Made by a program: the position numbers and the translations under genes. Source: Rhodanobacter sp. C01 (GTDB lineage: Bacteria > Pseudomonadota > Gammaproteobacteria > Xanthomonadales > Rhodanobacteraceae). Taken from it: a stretch of 64,000 bases of DNA. Below are positions 52,156-63,508 of this stretch, piece after piece (position 1 is the stretch's first letter; each line of letters opens with the position of its first letter). Location of the stretch: positions 1-64,000 of the forward strand of contig NZ_MUNR01000009.1 in the NCBI RefSeq assembly GCF_002001045.1, in the 5' to 3' direction. The notes under the pieces were generated by a model, which was given only the letters and a program-made list of their open reading frames with translations, was not told the DNA's origin and searched no databases.

Positions 52156-53498
52156 TGCGGCGTCCGCAGGCTGCGGCCACGGCCGATGCCGTAATAGGCG
52201 AGCCCCGCCTCCTCCACCGCTGCAGGATCGTACAAGTTGCGGCCATCGAAGACCGCCGGTTCCGCCAGCGCGGCGCGAATACGCGCAAAATCCGGGCTGC
52301 GGAACGCCTTCCATTCGGTGACTACAGCCAGCACATCGGCGCCCTGCAGGGCATCGTAGGCCTGTTCGCACAGCACCAGGTCATCGCGCTGGCCATAGAG
52401 CCGACGTGTTTCCTGCCGTGCCTCCGGATCGAATGCACGCACTTTCGCACCTGCGTCCCACAACGCTTCCATCAACTGCCGGCTGGAAGCCTCACGCATG
52501 TCGTCGGTATTCGGCTTGAATGCCAGACCCCATAGCGCGACCGTGCGGCCCTTCAGTTGACCATCGAAGTGGCGCGAGATCAGTTCGAACAACTTGGTCT
52601 TCTGCTGCAGGTTCACCGCCTCGACGGCATTGAGCAGACGTGCGTCATAGCCATAGCCACGCGCGGTGCGCTCGAGCGCCTGCACATCCTTGGGAAAGCA
52701 TGAGCCGCCATAGCCAGCCCCCGGATAGATGAAGTGATAGCCGATGCGCGGGTCCGAACCGATCCCCTGGCGTACCAGTTCCACGTCGGCACCGACGCGC
52801 TCGGCGATATTCGCGATCTCGTTCATGAAACTGATCTTGGTCGCCAGCATCGCATTGGCGGCGTACTTGGTCAGCTCAGCCGAACGCTCGTCCATCACCA
52901 CCATGCGTTCGTGATTGCGGTTGAATGGCGCATACAGCTTGCGCAACACCGCCACGGCACGCTCGCTGGAAGCACCGACGATGATGCGATCCGGCCGCAG
53001 GCAATCTTCGACGGCCGCGCCTTCCTTCAGGAATTCCGGATTGGACACCACATCGAACCCGATCGAGGCATTCCGCGTGACCAGTTCCGCTGTCACGGCC
53101 TCGCGCACCCGGTCCGCCGTGCCCACCGGCACGGTCGACTTGTTCACCACCACCGTATAGCGATCCAGATGCCGGCCGATCGTTCCGGCTACTGCCAGCA
53201 CGTATTTCAGGTCCGCACTGCCGTCCTCGTCCGGTGGCGTGCCGACGGCAATGAAAATGACTTCGCCATGTGCAATCGCGGGAGCCGCATTGATGGTGAA
53301 ATCAAGTTGTCCACTGGCATGGTTGCGCCTGACAATCGATTCCAGACCCGGTTCGTAGATCGGAATCTCGCCGCGCTTCAGGCGCTCGATCTTGGCTGCA
53401 TCGACATCGACGCAGATCACGTGATTACCCATTTCCGCCAAGCAGGCGCCGGTGACCAGCCCCACATAGCCGGTACCGAATATAGCGACCTTCATCAT
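52152..53498 (-). CDS. ugd: UDP-glucose 6-dehydrogenase
   Basis: This 448-residue protein begins at ATG 53498 (or the adjacent ATG 53495). It oxidises UDP-glucose to UDP-glucuronate for polysaccharide synthesis. It has [21 protein letters not shown] (NAD site), [37 protein letters not shown], and the catalytic Cys in [19 protein letters not shown]-mannose dehydrogenase is the alternative but the Ugd-type motifs fit best. It is coupled to slyX. Confidence 0.94.
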   Translation of the reverse strand: MMKVAIFGTGYVGLVTGACLAEMGNHVICVDVDAAKIERLKRGEIPIYEPGLESIVRRNHASGQLDFTINAAPAIAHGEVIFIAVGTPPDEDGSADLKYVLAVAGTIGRHLDRYTVVVNKSTVPVGTADRVREAVTAELVTRNASIGFDVVSNPEFLKEGAAVEDCLRPDRIIVGASSERAVAVLRKLYAPFNRNHERMVVMDERSAELTKYAANAMLATKISFMNEIANIAERVGADVELVRQGIGSDPRIGYHFIYPGAGYGGSCFPKDVQALERTARGYGYDARLLNAVEAVNLQQKTKLFELISRHFDGQLKGRTVALWGLAFKPNTDDMREASSRQLMEALWDAGAKVRAFDPEARQETRRLYGQRDDLVLCEQAYDALQGADVLAVVTEWKAFRSPDFARIRAALAEPAVFDGRNLYDPAAVEEAGLAYYGIGRGRSLRTPQ

Positions 53499-53576
53499 CG
53501 TTGCGATGATCCTTTGAAACGCAAGCCGTCTATTCTAACCGCGTAGCGGACAGCACACGGCACTCGCGATGAGCAA

Positions 53577-53616
53577 AAAGCAGAAGGGCGCGGATCACTC
53601 CGCGCCCTTCTGTCAT
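53577..53616 (-). terminator. Intrinsic terminator after FKBP gene
   Basis: AGAAGGGCGCGGA and TCCGCGCCCTTCT are perfect inverted arms with a 4-base loop (TCAC), and the minus strand continues CTTTTTGC. It ends the FKBP transcript before ugd. Confidence 0.9.
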
Positions 53617-53636
53617 GCCATGACCGCGAGACGGTA

Positions 53637-54413
53637 TTACTGGCCGCCACCCGGAGCAGCGCCCTGACCAGCCGGCGTCGGGCCGGTGCTGACCAAGGTC
53701 ACATCGAAGATCAGCGTCTGGTTCGGCTGCATCGGCGGCTGAGGCTCGGCACCGTAGGCGAGGGCCGACGGGATGAACAGCTTGTAATGGCCACCCACCT
53801 GCATCAGCTGCAGACCTTCGCGGAAGCCCGGAATCACGCCAGCCAGCGGAATCTTGGCAGCGCCCGGCGGGTTGTGCTTGGCCGAAGCATCGAACACCGT
53901 ACCGTCAATGAAGGTGCCGGTGTAGTTGATCTCGACCGTGTCGTTCGGACCGGGGCGGGCACCGGTGCCCTGGCTGAGCACCTGGTACTGCAGGCCCGAG
54001 GCGGTGGTCTTCACACCAGGAGCGGTCTTGTTCTTGGCCAGGAAGGCATCGCCATCAGCCTTGTTCTTGGTGCCGAGCCGGGTCATTTCGGCCTGGTACT
54101 TGGCCTGGATCTTGGCCATGAACGCGTCATGCACCTGCTTGGCTTCGGCTTCGCTCATGCTCGGCTTCTGGCCGGACAGCGCAGCCTGCACAGCACGGCC
54201 GACTGCGGCAGCGTCCAGCTCATCGCGCATGATCGGCGGAACCTGGGAAGCGATTTCCCAGCCCACCACATAGCTCGCCTTGGCCTTGTCGACCGTGCCC
54301 GTGGCCGGGGCAGCGGCGCCGGTCTTGGCGGCCTGAGCGTACACGCCCGCAGTCATGCCCAGCGCAACGGCCATCGTGGCAGCTGTCAGCGTGGGGCGCA
54401 GAAAATGCTTCAT
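53637..54413 (-). CDS. FKBP-type peptidyl-prolyl isomerase, periplasmic
   Basis: This 258-residue protein starts at ATG 54413 behind GAGGGAG. A Sec signal peptide (to about AGVYAQA) is followed by an FkpA/Mip-type N-terminal helical dimerisation domain (about 35-135) and an FKBP catalytic domain (GVKTTASGLQYQVL, VEINYTGTFIDGTVFDAS, VIPGFREGLQLM, ALAYG). It folds envelope proteins. The tail is Gly/Pro/Ala-rich. Confidence 0.94.
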   Translation of the reverse strand: MKHFLRPTLTAATMAVALGMTAGVYAQAAKTGAAAPATGTVDKAKASYVVGWEIASQVPPIMRDELDAAAVGRAVQAALSGQKPSMSEAEAKQVHDAFMAKIQAKYQAEMTRLGTKNKADGDAFLAKNKTAPGVKTTASGLQYQVLSQGTGARPGPNDTVEINYTGTFIDGTVFDASAKHNPPGAAKIPLAGVIPGFREGLQLMQVGGHYKLFIPSALAYGAEPQPPMQPNQTLIFDVTLVSTGPTPAGQGAAPGGGQ

Positions 54414-54575
54414 TCGAAACTCCCTCATGTTTGGATATGCCGGCATCGCCGACCGGGCCCCCCCGATGGAGGCAGGCCTCGCATTGTGCGGTGCTTGTCC
54501 GGTCTTGGCAACGTTGCAGGGCTCCGACCGTCAGTCGCCATAAAGGTTCCTCGCACCGTTGCCGTGACCGGCCGA

Positions 54576-56342
54576 TCAGTCGTGACCACCAGCAGGCGGC
54601 CCCGGTTTGTTAAGGGTTTCCTTCAGCGCCGCCTGCAGGCGTGCATGCATATGGACCAGGCTGCGCCACAGGACCAATGCCAGCAGTACGCCAATCACCG
54701 CCAGCGACAGCGCAATGCCGCGCGGCGGCAGGATGGTCGAACCCAGCACGCTGACCAGTACGGCCAGCCCGAGCAGGGTCACCAGCGGGATGACACGGGC
54801 CAGCACATTGCGCATGGCCCGTGTGTATGACCCGGCGAACCGTTCACGTATGCCGATCTCGGCCAGCAGCATGCCCAAAGCCTCGGCCTTGCGGAACACC
54901 GCGATCAGCATCGGCAGGGACAGAAACAGGGCACTGGCCCAGATCAGGGTATGCCGCTGGTCGCGATCGATACCGAACATCGTGAACCAGCTCCAGTTGT
55001 GCGCATTGACATAGGCACCCGCCATGAACAGCGCCACCACCAGCAGCACATTGACCGCGACATGCCAAAGCAACCGGCGGAAGATCGCCGCGACAGCCGC
55101 GTTCTCGTTGACCGGCTTGAGGTTTTCCAGCCAGCCGCTGTAACTGGTCGCGAGCAGCCGGGCCGATCGTGGCGCCACCCTGCGCAGGCCATCCGCCAGG
55201 CTGTCCGCCGAACGGGTCAGATAGGGGGATACCGCCATGCAAAGTACCGACACCGACACTGCGACCGGATAGATGAAATCACTGATCACGCCAAGCGAGA
55301 GCCCGAGCGTGGCGATGACAAAGGAGAATTCGCCGATCTGCGCCATGCCCAGACCCGAGCGCAACGCCGTGCGCGCATCGTGGCCGACCACAAAGATGCC
55401 GAGGCTGCATGTCAGGGTCTTGCCGATGACCACGGCTAGCGCGATCAACAACGCCGGCAACGCGTACTGCAGCAGCATCGAAGGATCGATCTTCAGACCG
55501 ATCGCCACGAAAAACAGCGCTGCAAACATGTCGCGCAGCGGCTCCACCAGATGCAGCACGCGCCCTACACTGCGCGATTCAGCCACCACCGCACCAGCCA
55601 GGAACGCGCCCAGAGCCACGCTAAAACCCATCCAGACCGCCAGCAGGCTGGCGCCAAAGCAGATGCCCAGCACGCTGACCAGCAGCGTTTCATCGCGACC
55701 GAAACCGGCCACGTAATCGACCAGCCGCGGCAGCAACAGCAAGCCGATGATCATCCCCACCACCACGAACAAGCCGAGGTGACCAATCAACGTGAACGCC
55801 GCATCTGCCTGCACCGAACCACCGATCGCCACCGCCGTCAGCAGGGTCAGCATGACGATCGCCAGCATGTCCTCGGCGACCAGCAAACCCACCACAAGCT
55901 GTGCAAAACGCTGATGCCGCTGGCCGCTCTCCGCCAGCGTGCGGGTTGCCACCATGGTCGACGACAGCGAGATGATCGCGCCGAGAAACAGCGCATCCAT
56001 GCCCTTCCAGCCGAACAGGCCACCGATGCCGGCACCGATCCACAACATCAGTCCGACCTCCCCCACCGCCACAGCCAGCACGCCAATGCCGACTTCGCGC
56101 AACTTGCGCACGCTGAACTCCAGTCCCAGCGTGAACATCAGCAGCACCACACCCAGATTGGAGATGTCATCGATCGCACGCGGGTCAGCCACCAGCATGC
56201 CCGGCGTATGCGGACCGATCAGCACGCCGGCCAGGATGTAGCCCAGCAGCACGGGCTGGCGCAGGCGCTGGAACAGGATCGTGGTGGCGCCGGCCACCAG
56301 CATCACCATGGCAAGATCGCGAATGAAACCGATTTCGTGCAT
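54576..56342 (-). CDS. CPA2-type cation:proton antiporter (KefB/YbaL-like) without RCK domain
   Basis: The 588-residue protein starts at ATG 56342. The antiporter core (residues 1-385) has RQPVLLGYILAGVLIGPHTPG, LLMFTLGLEFSVRKL, SLSSTMVATRTLAESG and GMAQIGEFSFV. YbaL and KefB carry a cytoplasmic nucleotide-binding RCK domain after this; here it is replaced by four further membrane segments (about 420-440, 455-475, 520-545, 555-575). It probably exchanges K+ or Na+ for protons at the inner membrane. Confidence 0.88.
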   Translation of the reverse strand: MHEIGFIRDLAMVMLVAGATTILFQRLRQPVLLGYILAGVLIGPHTPGMLVADPRAIDDISNLGVVLLMFTLGLEFSVRKLREVGIGVLAVAVGEVGLMLWIGAGIGGLFGWKGMDALFLGAIISLSSTMVATRTLAESGQRHQRFAQLVVGLLVAEDMLAIVMLTLLTAVAIGGSVQADAAFTLIGHLGLFVVVGMIIGLLLLPRLVDYVAGFGRDETLLVSVLGICFGASLLAVWMGFSVALGAFLAGAVVAESRSVGRVLHLVEPLRDMFAALFFVAIGLKIDPSMLLQYALPALLIALAVVIGKTLTCSLGIFVVGHDARTALRSGLGMAQIGEFSFVIATLGLSLGVISDFIYPVAVSVSVLCMAVSPYLTRSADSLADGLRRVAPRSARLLATSYSGWLENLKPVNENAAVAAIFRRLLWHVAVNVLLVVALFMAGAYVNAHNWSWFTMFGIDRDQRHTLIWASALFLSLPMLIAVFRKAEALGMLLAEIGIRERFAGSYTRAMRNVLARVIPLVTLLGLAVLVSVLGSTILPPRGIALSLAVIGVLLALVLWRSLVHMHARLQAALKETLNKPGPPAGGHD

Positions 56343-56510
56343 GCAGCAACTCGTCAAGCGCAGGATCGTTGCAGCTTAAACGAACCACCGCCGGCATCTG
56401 CCCGGCTGGCTGTAGAAGTCATCAACGACATTGATCCTGTCGTTCGCCATTTGTGAAAAAAAGCTTGACGGATATCCGACCCGGACCTATTCTTTCGGGC
56501 TTCCAGCGGC

Positions 56511-56586
56511 GGGGCCATAGCTCAGCTGGGAGAGCGCCTGCATGGCATGCAGGAGGTCGGCGGTTCGATCCCGCCTGGCTCCACCA
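56511..56586 (+). tRNA. tRNA-Ala (GGC)
   Basis: A 76-base cloverleaf with acceptor GGGGCCA/TGGCTCC, anticodon stem CCTGC/GCAGG with loop ATGGCAT (anticodon GGC), TTCGATC T-loop, and encoded CCA. It is the first of three tandem tRNA genes. Confidence 0.97.
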
Positions 56587-56595
56587 ACTTGAATT

Positions 56596-56671
56596 GTCCC
56601 CATCGTCTAGAGGCCTAGGACATCACCCTTTCACGGTGGCGACCGGGGTTCGAATCCCCGTGGGGACGCCA
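56596..56671 (+). tRNA. tRNA-Glu (TTC)
   Basis: A 76-base cloverleaf with acceptor GTCCCCA/TGGGGAC, anticodon loop CTTTCAC (anticodon TTC), TTCGAAT T-loop, and encoded CCA after the discriminator G. It begins 9 bases after tRNA-Ala. Confidence 0.97.
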
Positions 56672-56736
56672 AGTTGGCCCGCAATCGCAGCGATGCGAAA
56701 CAGGTTGAAGCTGGAAGTTGTAGCTGCAGGGAATGT

Positions 56737-56813
56737 GGAGCGGTAGTTCAGTTGGTTAGAATGCTGGCCTGTCACGCCGGAGGTCGCGGGTTCGAGTCCC
56801 GTCCGCTCCGCCA
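56737..56813 (+). tRNA. tRNA-Asp (GTC)
   Basis: A 77-base cloverleaf with acceptor GGAGCGG/CCGCTCC, anticodon loop CTGTCAC (anticodon GTC), TTCGAGT T-loop, and encoded CCA. It is last of the tRNA cluster and is followed by a terminator. Confidence 0.97.
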
Positions 56814-56823
56814 CTCAACGGAA

Positions 56824-56847
56824 AGCCCGCCTCGTGCGGGTTTTTTG
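56824..56847 (+). terminator. Intrinsic terminator after tRNA cluster
   Basis: CCCGC and GCGGG pair with a CTCGT loop, followed by TTTTTTG on the plus strand. It ends the tRNA-Ala-Glu-Asp transcript. Confidence 0.9.
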
Positions 56848-56884
56848 TTGCCCCCCGTTTGGTCATACCGCATCAATGCGTTGA

Positions 56885-57346
56885 TCACTCTTCTTGTCGC
56901 AGAGTGCCGGTCGAATGTCCCTGCTCCACCAGATATTCCAACCAACGCGAAAGAAACCCGTTCATGCGCAGGCGATGCTGGAACACCGTGTGCGCCGGTG
57001 TGAACGGCCCCAGCACCTGCCACAGATGTCGTCCCGGATGGCAGTGCAACGCCTCAGCCACATGCGCATCGGTATACATCCGCAACTGCGCGGAAGGCGC
57101 GCGCTGGCCTGTATGAGCATCGACGAAGCCATAGGTAAGTTCGAGTTCCAGCGTGTAGGGATGGCATTCCTGCACATGCAGGTGGACATCGAGCCCGTCG
57201 TCCACGTCGGAGATATAGCGGCCGGGAGCGAGTTGCTGTGGCGCGAACAAGCGTGCCAGGCGATGGTAATTTTCCGCATAGAGCCCCATCAGGAACTCGA
57301 ACCGTCCCGGTAGCAGGCTGTTGCGATTGTCCAGTACGGCGCTCAT
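56885..57346 (-). CDS. DUF1249 protein (YqiB-like)
   Basis: This 153-residue protein starts at ATG 57346. It has FEFLMGLYAENYHRLARLF near the start, then HLHVQECHPYTLELELTYGF and LRMYTDAHVAEAL, all typical of DUF1249. The C-terminal half (RMNGFLSRWLEYLVEQGHS) is also conserved. The function is unknown. It follows ppsR by 26 bases on the same strand. Confidence 0.92.
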   Translation of the reverse strand: MSAVLDNRNSLLPGRFEFLMGLYAENYHRLARLFAPQQLAPGRYISDVDDGLDVHLHVQECHPYTLELELTYGFVDAHTGQRAPSAQLRMYTDAHVAEALHCHPGRHLWQVLGPFTPAHTVFQHRLRMNGFLSRWLEYLVEQGHSTGTLRQEE

Positions 57347-57372
57347 GGCAAGTGCGGCAACTCCATCGGAAA

Positions 57373-58188
57373 TCAGAACATGGTCCGCTCGATGCCGAAA
57401 CGATCGAAGATCTTGCTGGCGATCTCCTCAATCGACACGTGCGTAGTGTTGAGGCTGGGAATGCCGGCCTGACGCATCAGACGGTCAGCCTGCTCAAGCT
57501 CCCAGCGACATTGCTTCAAGGTGGCATAACGGCTGCCGGCACGGCGTTGCTCGCGGATCTGCGCCAGCCGCTGCGGCTCGATGGTCAGCCCGTACAACCG
57601 GTCGCGATACGGACGCAGGCGAGCCGGCAGCTCGAGCTTTTCCAGATCCTCATCGGTCAGCGGATAGTTGGCGGCGCTGACGCCGTAATGCAAGGCCATG
57701 TACAGGCAGGTCGGTGTCTTGCCCGAACGCGACACGCCGACCAGGATGAGGTCGGCCTGGGAATAATCCACGTCAATGCCATCATCGTGGGACAGCGCAT
57801 AGTTGGTCGCGTTGATGCGCGCCTCGTATTTGTCGAAATCGACCAGGCCGTGTGAGCGATTGACCGCACCCGAGCGCTTGGTGCCGAGCTCATCCTCCAG
57901 CGGCCCGATGAACGGCGCGAACACGTCCAGCATCAGCGCGCCGCTGGTGGCAACGATGTCGCACAGCGCGCGTTCGGCCATGGTATTGACCACGATCGGG
58001 CGCTGCCCGCTTTGCGCGTAATTGGTCTTGATGCGCAGTGCCGCCGCTTCCGCCTTCTGCGTGTCATCGGTGAACGGCAGTCGATGCTTGTCGAACTGCA
58101 CGCCCTCGAACTGCGCCAGGATGCTGTTGCCGATCGTCTCCGCGGTAATACCAGTGGAGTCGGAGATGAAGAAAACCGTTCGCTGCAT
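57373..58188 (-). CDS. ppsR: PEP synthetase regulatory protein PpsR (DUF299 kinase/pyrophosphorylase)
   Basis: This 271-residue protein starts at ATG 58188. It inactivates PEP synthase by ADP-dependent phosphorylation of a Thr and reactivates it by phosphorolysis. The first residues VFFISDSTGITAETIGNSIL and the P-loop ILVGVSRSGKTPTCLYMA are diagnostic. It is divergent from its target ppsA across a 231-base gap. Confidence 0.95.
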   Translation of the reverse strand: MQRTVFFISDSTGITAETIGNSILAQFEGVQFDKHRLPFTDDTQKAEAAALRIKTNYAQSGQRPIVVNTMAERALCDIVATSGALMLDVFAPFIGPLEDELGTKRSGAVNRSHGLVDFDKYEARINATNYALSHDDGIDVDYSQADLILVGVSRSGKTPTCLYMALHYGVSAANYPLTDEDLEKLELPARLRPYRDRLYGLTIEPQRLAQIREQRRAGSRYATLKQCRWELEQADRLMRQAGIPSLNTTHVSIEEIASKIFDRFGIERTMF

Positions 58189-58419
58189 ACAGGGGCCTGG
58201 TTACTGGAATGCGCTCATCTGCACCATAACCCAAGCGCAAAACGCTGTCGCCGATTGACTGCCGGCTGACTGGTATGCCGTTGGAATCACATCCCGAGGC
58301 AATGGTCTTCTTGTGCTGCGCATCATCGGCAGCGGACAATACCAGTCCTTTGCGGCCCGCTTCGGGTCTGCCTGACGCATCCATACCGTTATCCATTGAA
58401 AGCCCTTGAGGAGACACCC
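58189..58419. promoter_or_regulatory. Divergent promoter region, ppsR and ppsA
   Basis: This 231-bp region separates ppsR from ppsA and must hold promoters for both. No box is picked with confidence. Confidence 0.5.
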
Positions 58420-60792
<2,373 letters not shown>

Positions 60793-60833
60793 GCCGTTTG
60801 ATCGCCGCAGCAGAGCGGCTTTGTCACCGCAGT

Positions 60834-60871
60834 GCAACAAAATGGCCGGGTGATCCCGGCCATTTTGTTGC
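60834..60871 (+). terminator. Intrinsic terminator after ppsA
   Basis: GCAACAAAATGGCCGGG and CCCGGCCATTTTGTTGC are perfect 17-base inverted arms with a 4-base loop. The AT-rich outer stem supplies the U-run. The rest of the gap to 61099 (228 bases) shows no gene. Confidence 0.88.
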
Positions 60872-61099
60872 CTAGCCCTCACCAGGATCACGGCCAGTTC
60901 GCCGCCCTTTCCTTGCCGGGCAACGGATGCGAACCCGATCGACACGTTATTTCCTGCGCAATCGTACGCACCCCATGTCGATCGTGCGCTGCAGCTTGCC
61001 CCGTAGTGACCCCATCGGTAGCGTTCATACGCGTGTTTCAATTCATGATTTGAAGCAGGTGTCCGCGCAAATTCCCATGCATGTCACGAGACCAGTTCA

Positions 61100-61900
61100 T
61101 TGAGCACAAGCCAGCGCCACGGCCATAGCGATACTCGTAAACGGTTGCTTGAAGCCACCGAATGGCTGTTCATCGAAGGCGGTTACGAGGCGATGTCACT
61201 GCGCCATATCACGGCGCGAGCCGGCGCCAATCTCGCTGCGGTGAACTATCACTTCGGCAGCAAGGAGGCGCTGATGCAGGAAGTACTGACACAGCGTCTT
61301 GATCGGCTCAACCGCGAACGCCTGCAGTTGCTCAGTGTCTGCGAGCAGGAAAATCCTGGAGGCCTGGATGCCACCACCGTGCTCGGCATGCTGTTCGTAC
61401 CGGCCTTTCGGCTGAGTCATGGCAGCACCTCCGGGCCTGCCTTCATGCGCTTGCTCGGCCGGGTCTACAGTGACCCTTCGCCATTCATCCGCAGCTACCT
61501 ACAAGAGCATTACCGGCCGATTTCCGGACGTTTCTTCGAGGCGTTCTCGCGTGCCCTGCCCGCACTACCGCGCCACGAACTCGGGCTGCGCCTGCACTTT
61601 GCGCTCAAGGCACTGTCCGGCATGCTTGCGGGTGAGGATATGCAGGAATTGATCGCCAGCATCAGCAAGGGCGAAGCGATCAACGACGCTGAACTGCTGG
61701 CGCGCCTGATCTCGCTGATATCACCCATACTCACGGCCCCATTCGGCAACCCGGAACAGACCCAGTTGATCGACCGAGTTCTGCAACTGGATCACCACAC
61801 TGCGGTTACCAGCGAAGAACCTGCCGCAACTCCACCGCATGAAGCCCGCGACTTGCTCGGCGATCAGCAATGGATCAAGGAAGGAAGACTGGCCTCCTGA
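61100..61900 (+). CDS. TetR family transcriptional regulator
   Basis: The 266-residue protein begins at TTG 61100 (MSTSQRHGHSDTRKRLL); no in-frame ATG precedes the DNA-binding domain, so a rare start is required. The helix-turn-helix is RLLEATEWLFIEGGYEAMSLRHITARAGANLAAVNYHFGSKEALMQEVL. The C-terminal ligand domain resembles the PsrA/CerR group that senses fatty acyl compounds. It lies 119 bases before the FadL-type porin gene on the same strand, a likely target. Confidence 0.85.
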   Translation: MSTSQRHGHSDTRKRLLEATEWLFIEGGYEAMSLRHITARAGANLAAVNYHFGSKEALMQEVLTQRLDRLNRERLQLLSVCEQENPGGLDATTVLGMLFVPAFRLSHGSTSGPAFMRLLGRVYSDPSPFIRSYLQEHYRPISGRFFEAFSRALPALPRHELGLRLHFALKALSGMLAGEDMQELIASISKGEAINDAELLARLISLISPILTAPFGNPEQTQLIDRVLQLDHHTAVTSEEPAATPPHEARDLLGDQQWIKEGRLAS

Positions 61901-62019
61901 ACAAAGAAGACAATTACCAGTCGTCATTACCAAACGCCCCACCACATCAATCAGCAGATAACCAAGAAGTCAACATTCTGTGGGCACCCACCCCAGACTG
62001 CCATCACAGGAGAACCATC

Positions 62020-63408
62020 GTGAACCGTCATACCCTGCAACGCTTTACCCGTTTCGGCACCCAGGCCAGTCTCGCCCTGGCCGTAGCTGCCGCACTGACA
62101 ATCCCGCTTCGTGCCGAAGCCGGCTCGTTCCAGCTGCCTACGGACAACGCCGCTGGCTGGGCACGCGCCAATGCGGGCGGCTCGCTGTTCCCCAACGATC
62201 CCACCGCGGTCTACAACAATCCGGCAGCGATGGCGTTCTTTACCGCGCCCGTGCTGCAGGTGACCGGTACCGGCATCCGTCCGAGCGCGGAATTCCAGGG
62301 GCAATTCACCGACGAACAAGGTCATCCAACCACCGGCAACAATCCAAACGGGTTTGGCAAGTTCATTCCGTTCCCGAACATGGCGTTCGCCGCACCGATC
62401 AATGATCGCCTTACCCTCGGCGGCAGCGTCACCGTGCCATACGGCCTGGCCAGCGAATACAACCCGACATGGCAGGGTCGCTACTTCGGCACCAAGACCA
62501 GCTTGCAGTCGATCGCCGTGAGCTTCTCGGCAGGCCTGAAGGTCAACGATGAATTCTCTATCGGCGTGGGCATCCTCGGCCAGCGCACCAAGGCCCAGCT
62601 CAATACCATGCTCGACCCGTACGGTTCGGCCGCCGCGCTGTTCGGCGCCCCGATTCTCGGCGCACCGCAGAGCGGCGACGTCCAGCTGAATGTGACCGTG
62701 AAGAAGAGGTTTGCGTTCGGCTACTTCGGCGGCTTCGAATGGAAGCCGACGCAGCAGGACAGCATCGGTCTGAGCTACCACTCGCAGGTGAACCAGACGC
62801 TGAGCGGCAACTACGCCATGTACGGCAGTGAAGCCGGCAAGCAACTCATCGCCCTAGCCCCGGTTGTCTTCCCTAATGCGGGCCTGCCGACACTCAACCC
62901 CGATGGCGCCAGCGCCAGTGCCGTGCTCAATACACCCGCATTCGCCAGCCTCGACTGGCTGCACGTGTTCAACGACCGCTTCTCGCTCGCTGCCACCGCA
63001 AAGTGGACTGGCTGGTCCAGCTTCCAGAACCTGGCACTCATGTCGAATGGCCAGACACTGGTCGCGCTACCCCAGAAGTACAAGGACAGCATGCTGTACT
63101 CGATCGGCGGCGACTACAAGCTGAATGACAAGTGGACCCTGCGCGCAGGCGTCGGTTACGACGAGACTCCGACCAACATCCTCAGCCGCGATCCGCGTAT
63201 CCCTGATGGAGCACGCCGTCTGCTCGGTCTTGGCGTGGGTTATCAGGCCAGCGAGCACTTCGGCTTCGATCTCGGCTACCAGCACCAGTTCGTTGGCAAG
63301 ACGCGCGTCGACCTGACCAATCCGGTCTCTCTGGGCGCCGGCAGCATGAACGGCACCTTCGACGATCACGGCGACGTGGTCAGCCTGACTGGCACCTATC
63401 GCTTCTGA
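62020..63408 (+). CDS. OmpP1/FadL family outer-membrane transporter
   Basis: The start is GTG 62020 with AGGAGA 7 bases upstream; 462 residues. A signal peptide ends near AEAGSFQ, after which the mature N-terminus GSFQLPTDNAAGWARANAG and the NPAAMAF hatch element match FadL. The rest is an amphipathic beta barrel, ending in Phe (GTYRF), as outer-membrane proteins do. It takes up long-chain fatty acids or other hydrophobic compounds. A terminator follows. Confidence 0.92.
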   Translation: MNRHTLQRFTRFGTQASLALAVAAALTIPLRAEAGSFQLPTDNAAGWARANAGGSLFPNDPTAVYNNPAAMAFFTAPVLQVTGTGIRPSAEFQGQFTDEQGHPTTGNNPNGFGKFIPFPNMAFAAPINDRLTLGGSVTVPYGLASEYNPTWQGRYFGTKTSLQSIAVSFSAGLKVNDEFSIGVGILGQRTKAQLNTMLDPYGSAAALFGAPILGAPQSGDVQLNVTVKKRFAFGYFGGFEWKPTQQDSIGLSYHSQVNQTLSGNYAMYGSEAGKQLIALAPVVFPNAGLPTLNPDGASASAVLNTPAFASLDWLHVFNDRFSLAATAKWTGWSSFQNLALMSNGQTLVALPQKYKDSMLYSIGGDYKLNDKWTLRAGVGYDETPTNILSRDPRIPDGARRLLGLGVGYQASEHFGFDLGYQHQFVGKTRVDLTNPVSLGAGSMNGTFDDHGDVVSLTGTYRF

Positions 63409-63430
63409 GCGATGCGATACCCATGAAAGA

Positions 63431-63459
63431 CAAGGGCCGCGCAAGCGGCCCTTGTCTTT
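63431..63459 (+). terminator. Intrinsic terminator after fadL-like gene
   Basis: CAAGGGCCGC and GCGGCCCTTG pair around GCAA and are followed by TCTTTTCT. It lies 22 bases after the stop. Confidence 0.9.
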
Positions 63460-63508
63460 TCTGTTGTCCGAATTAAGTCAAAGCACGCCATATGTAGCCA
63501 GGAAAGCT

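Noticed and set aside
56511-56813. tRNA cluster as integration site of a mobile element
   Set aside because: No integrase gene or repeated tRNA 3' end is seen nearby, and the flanking genes are core.
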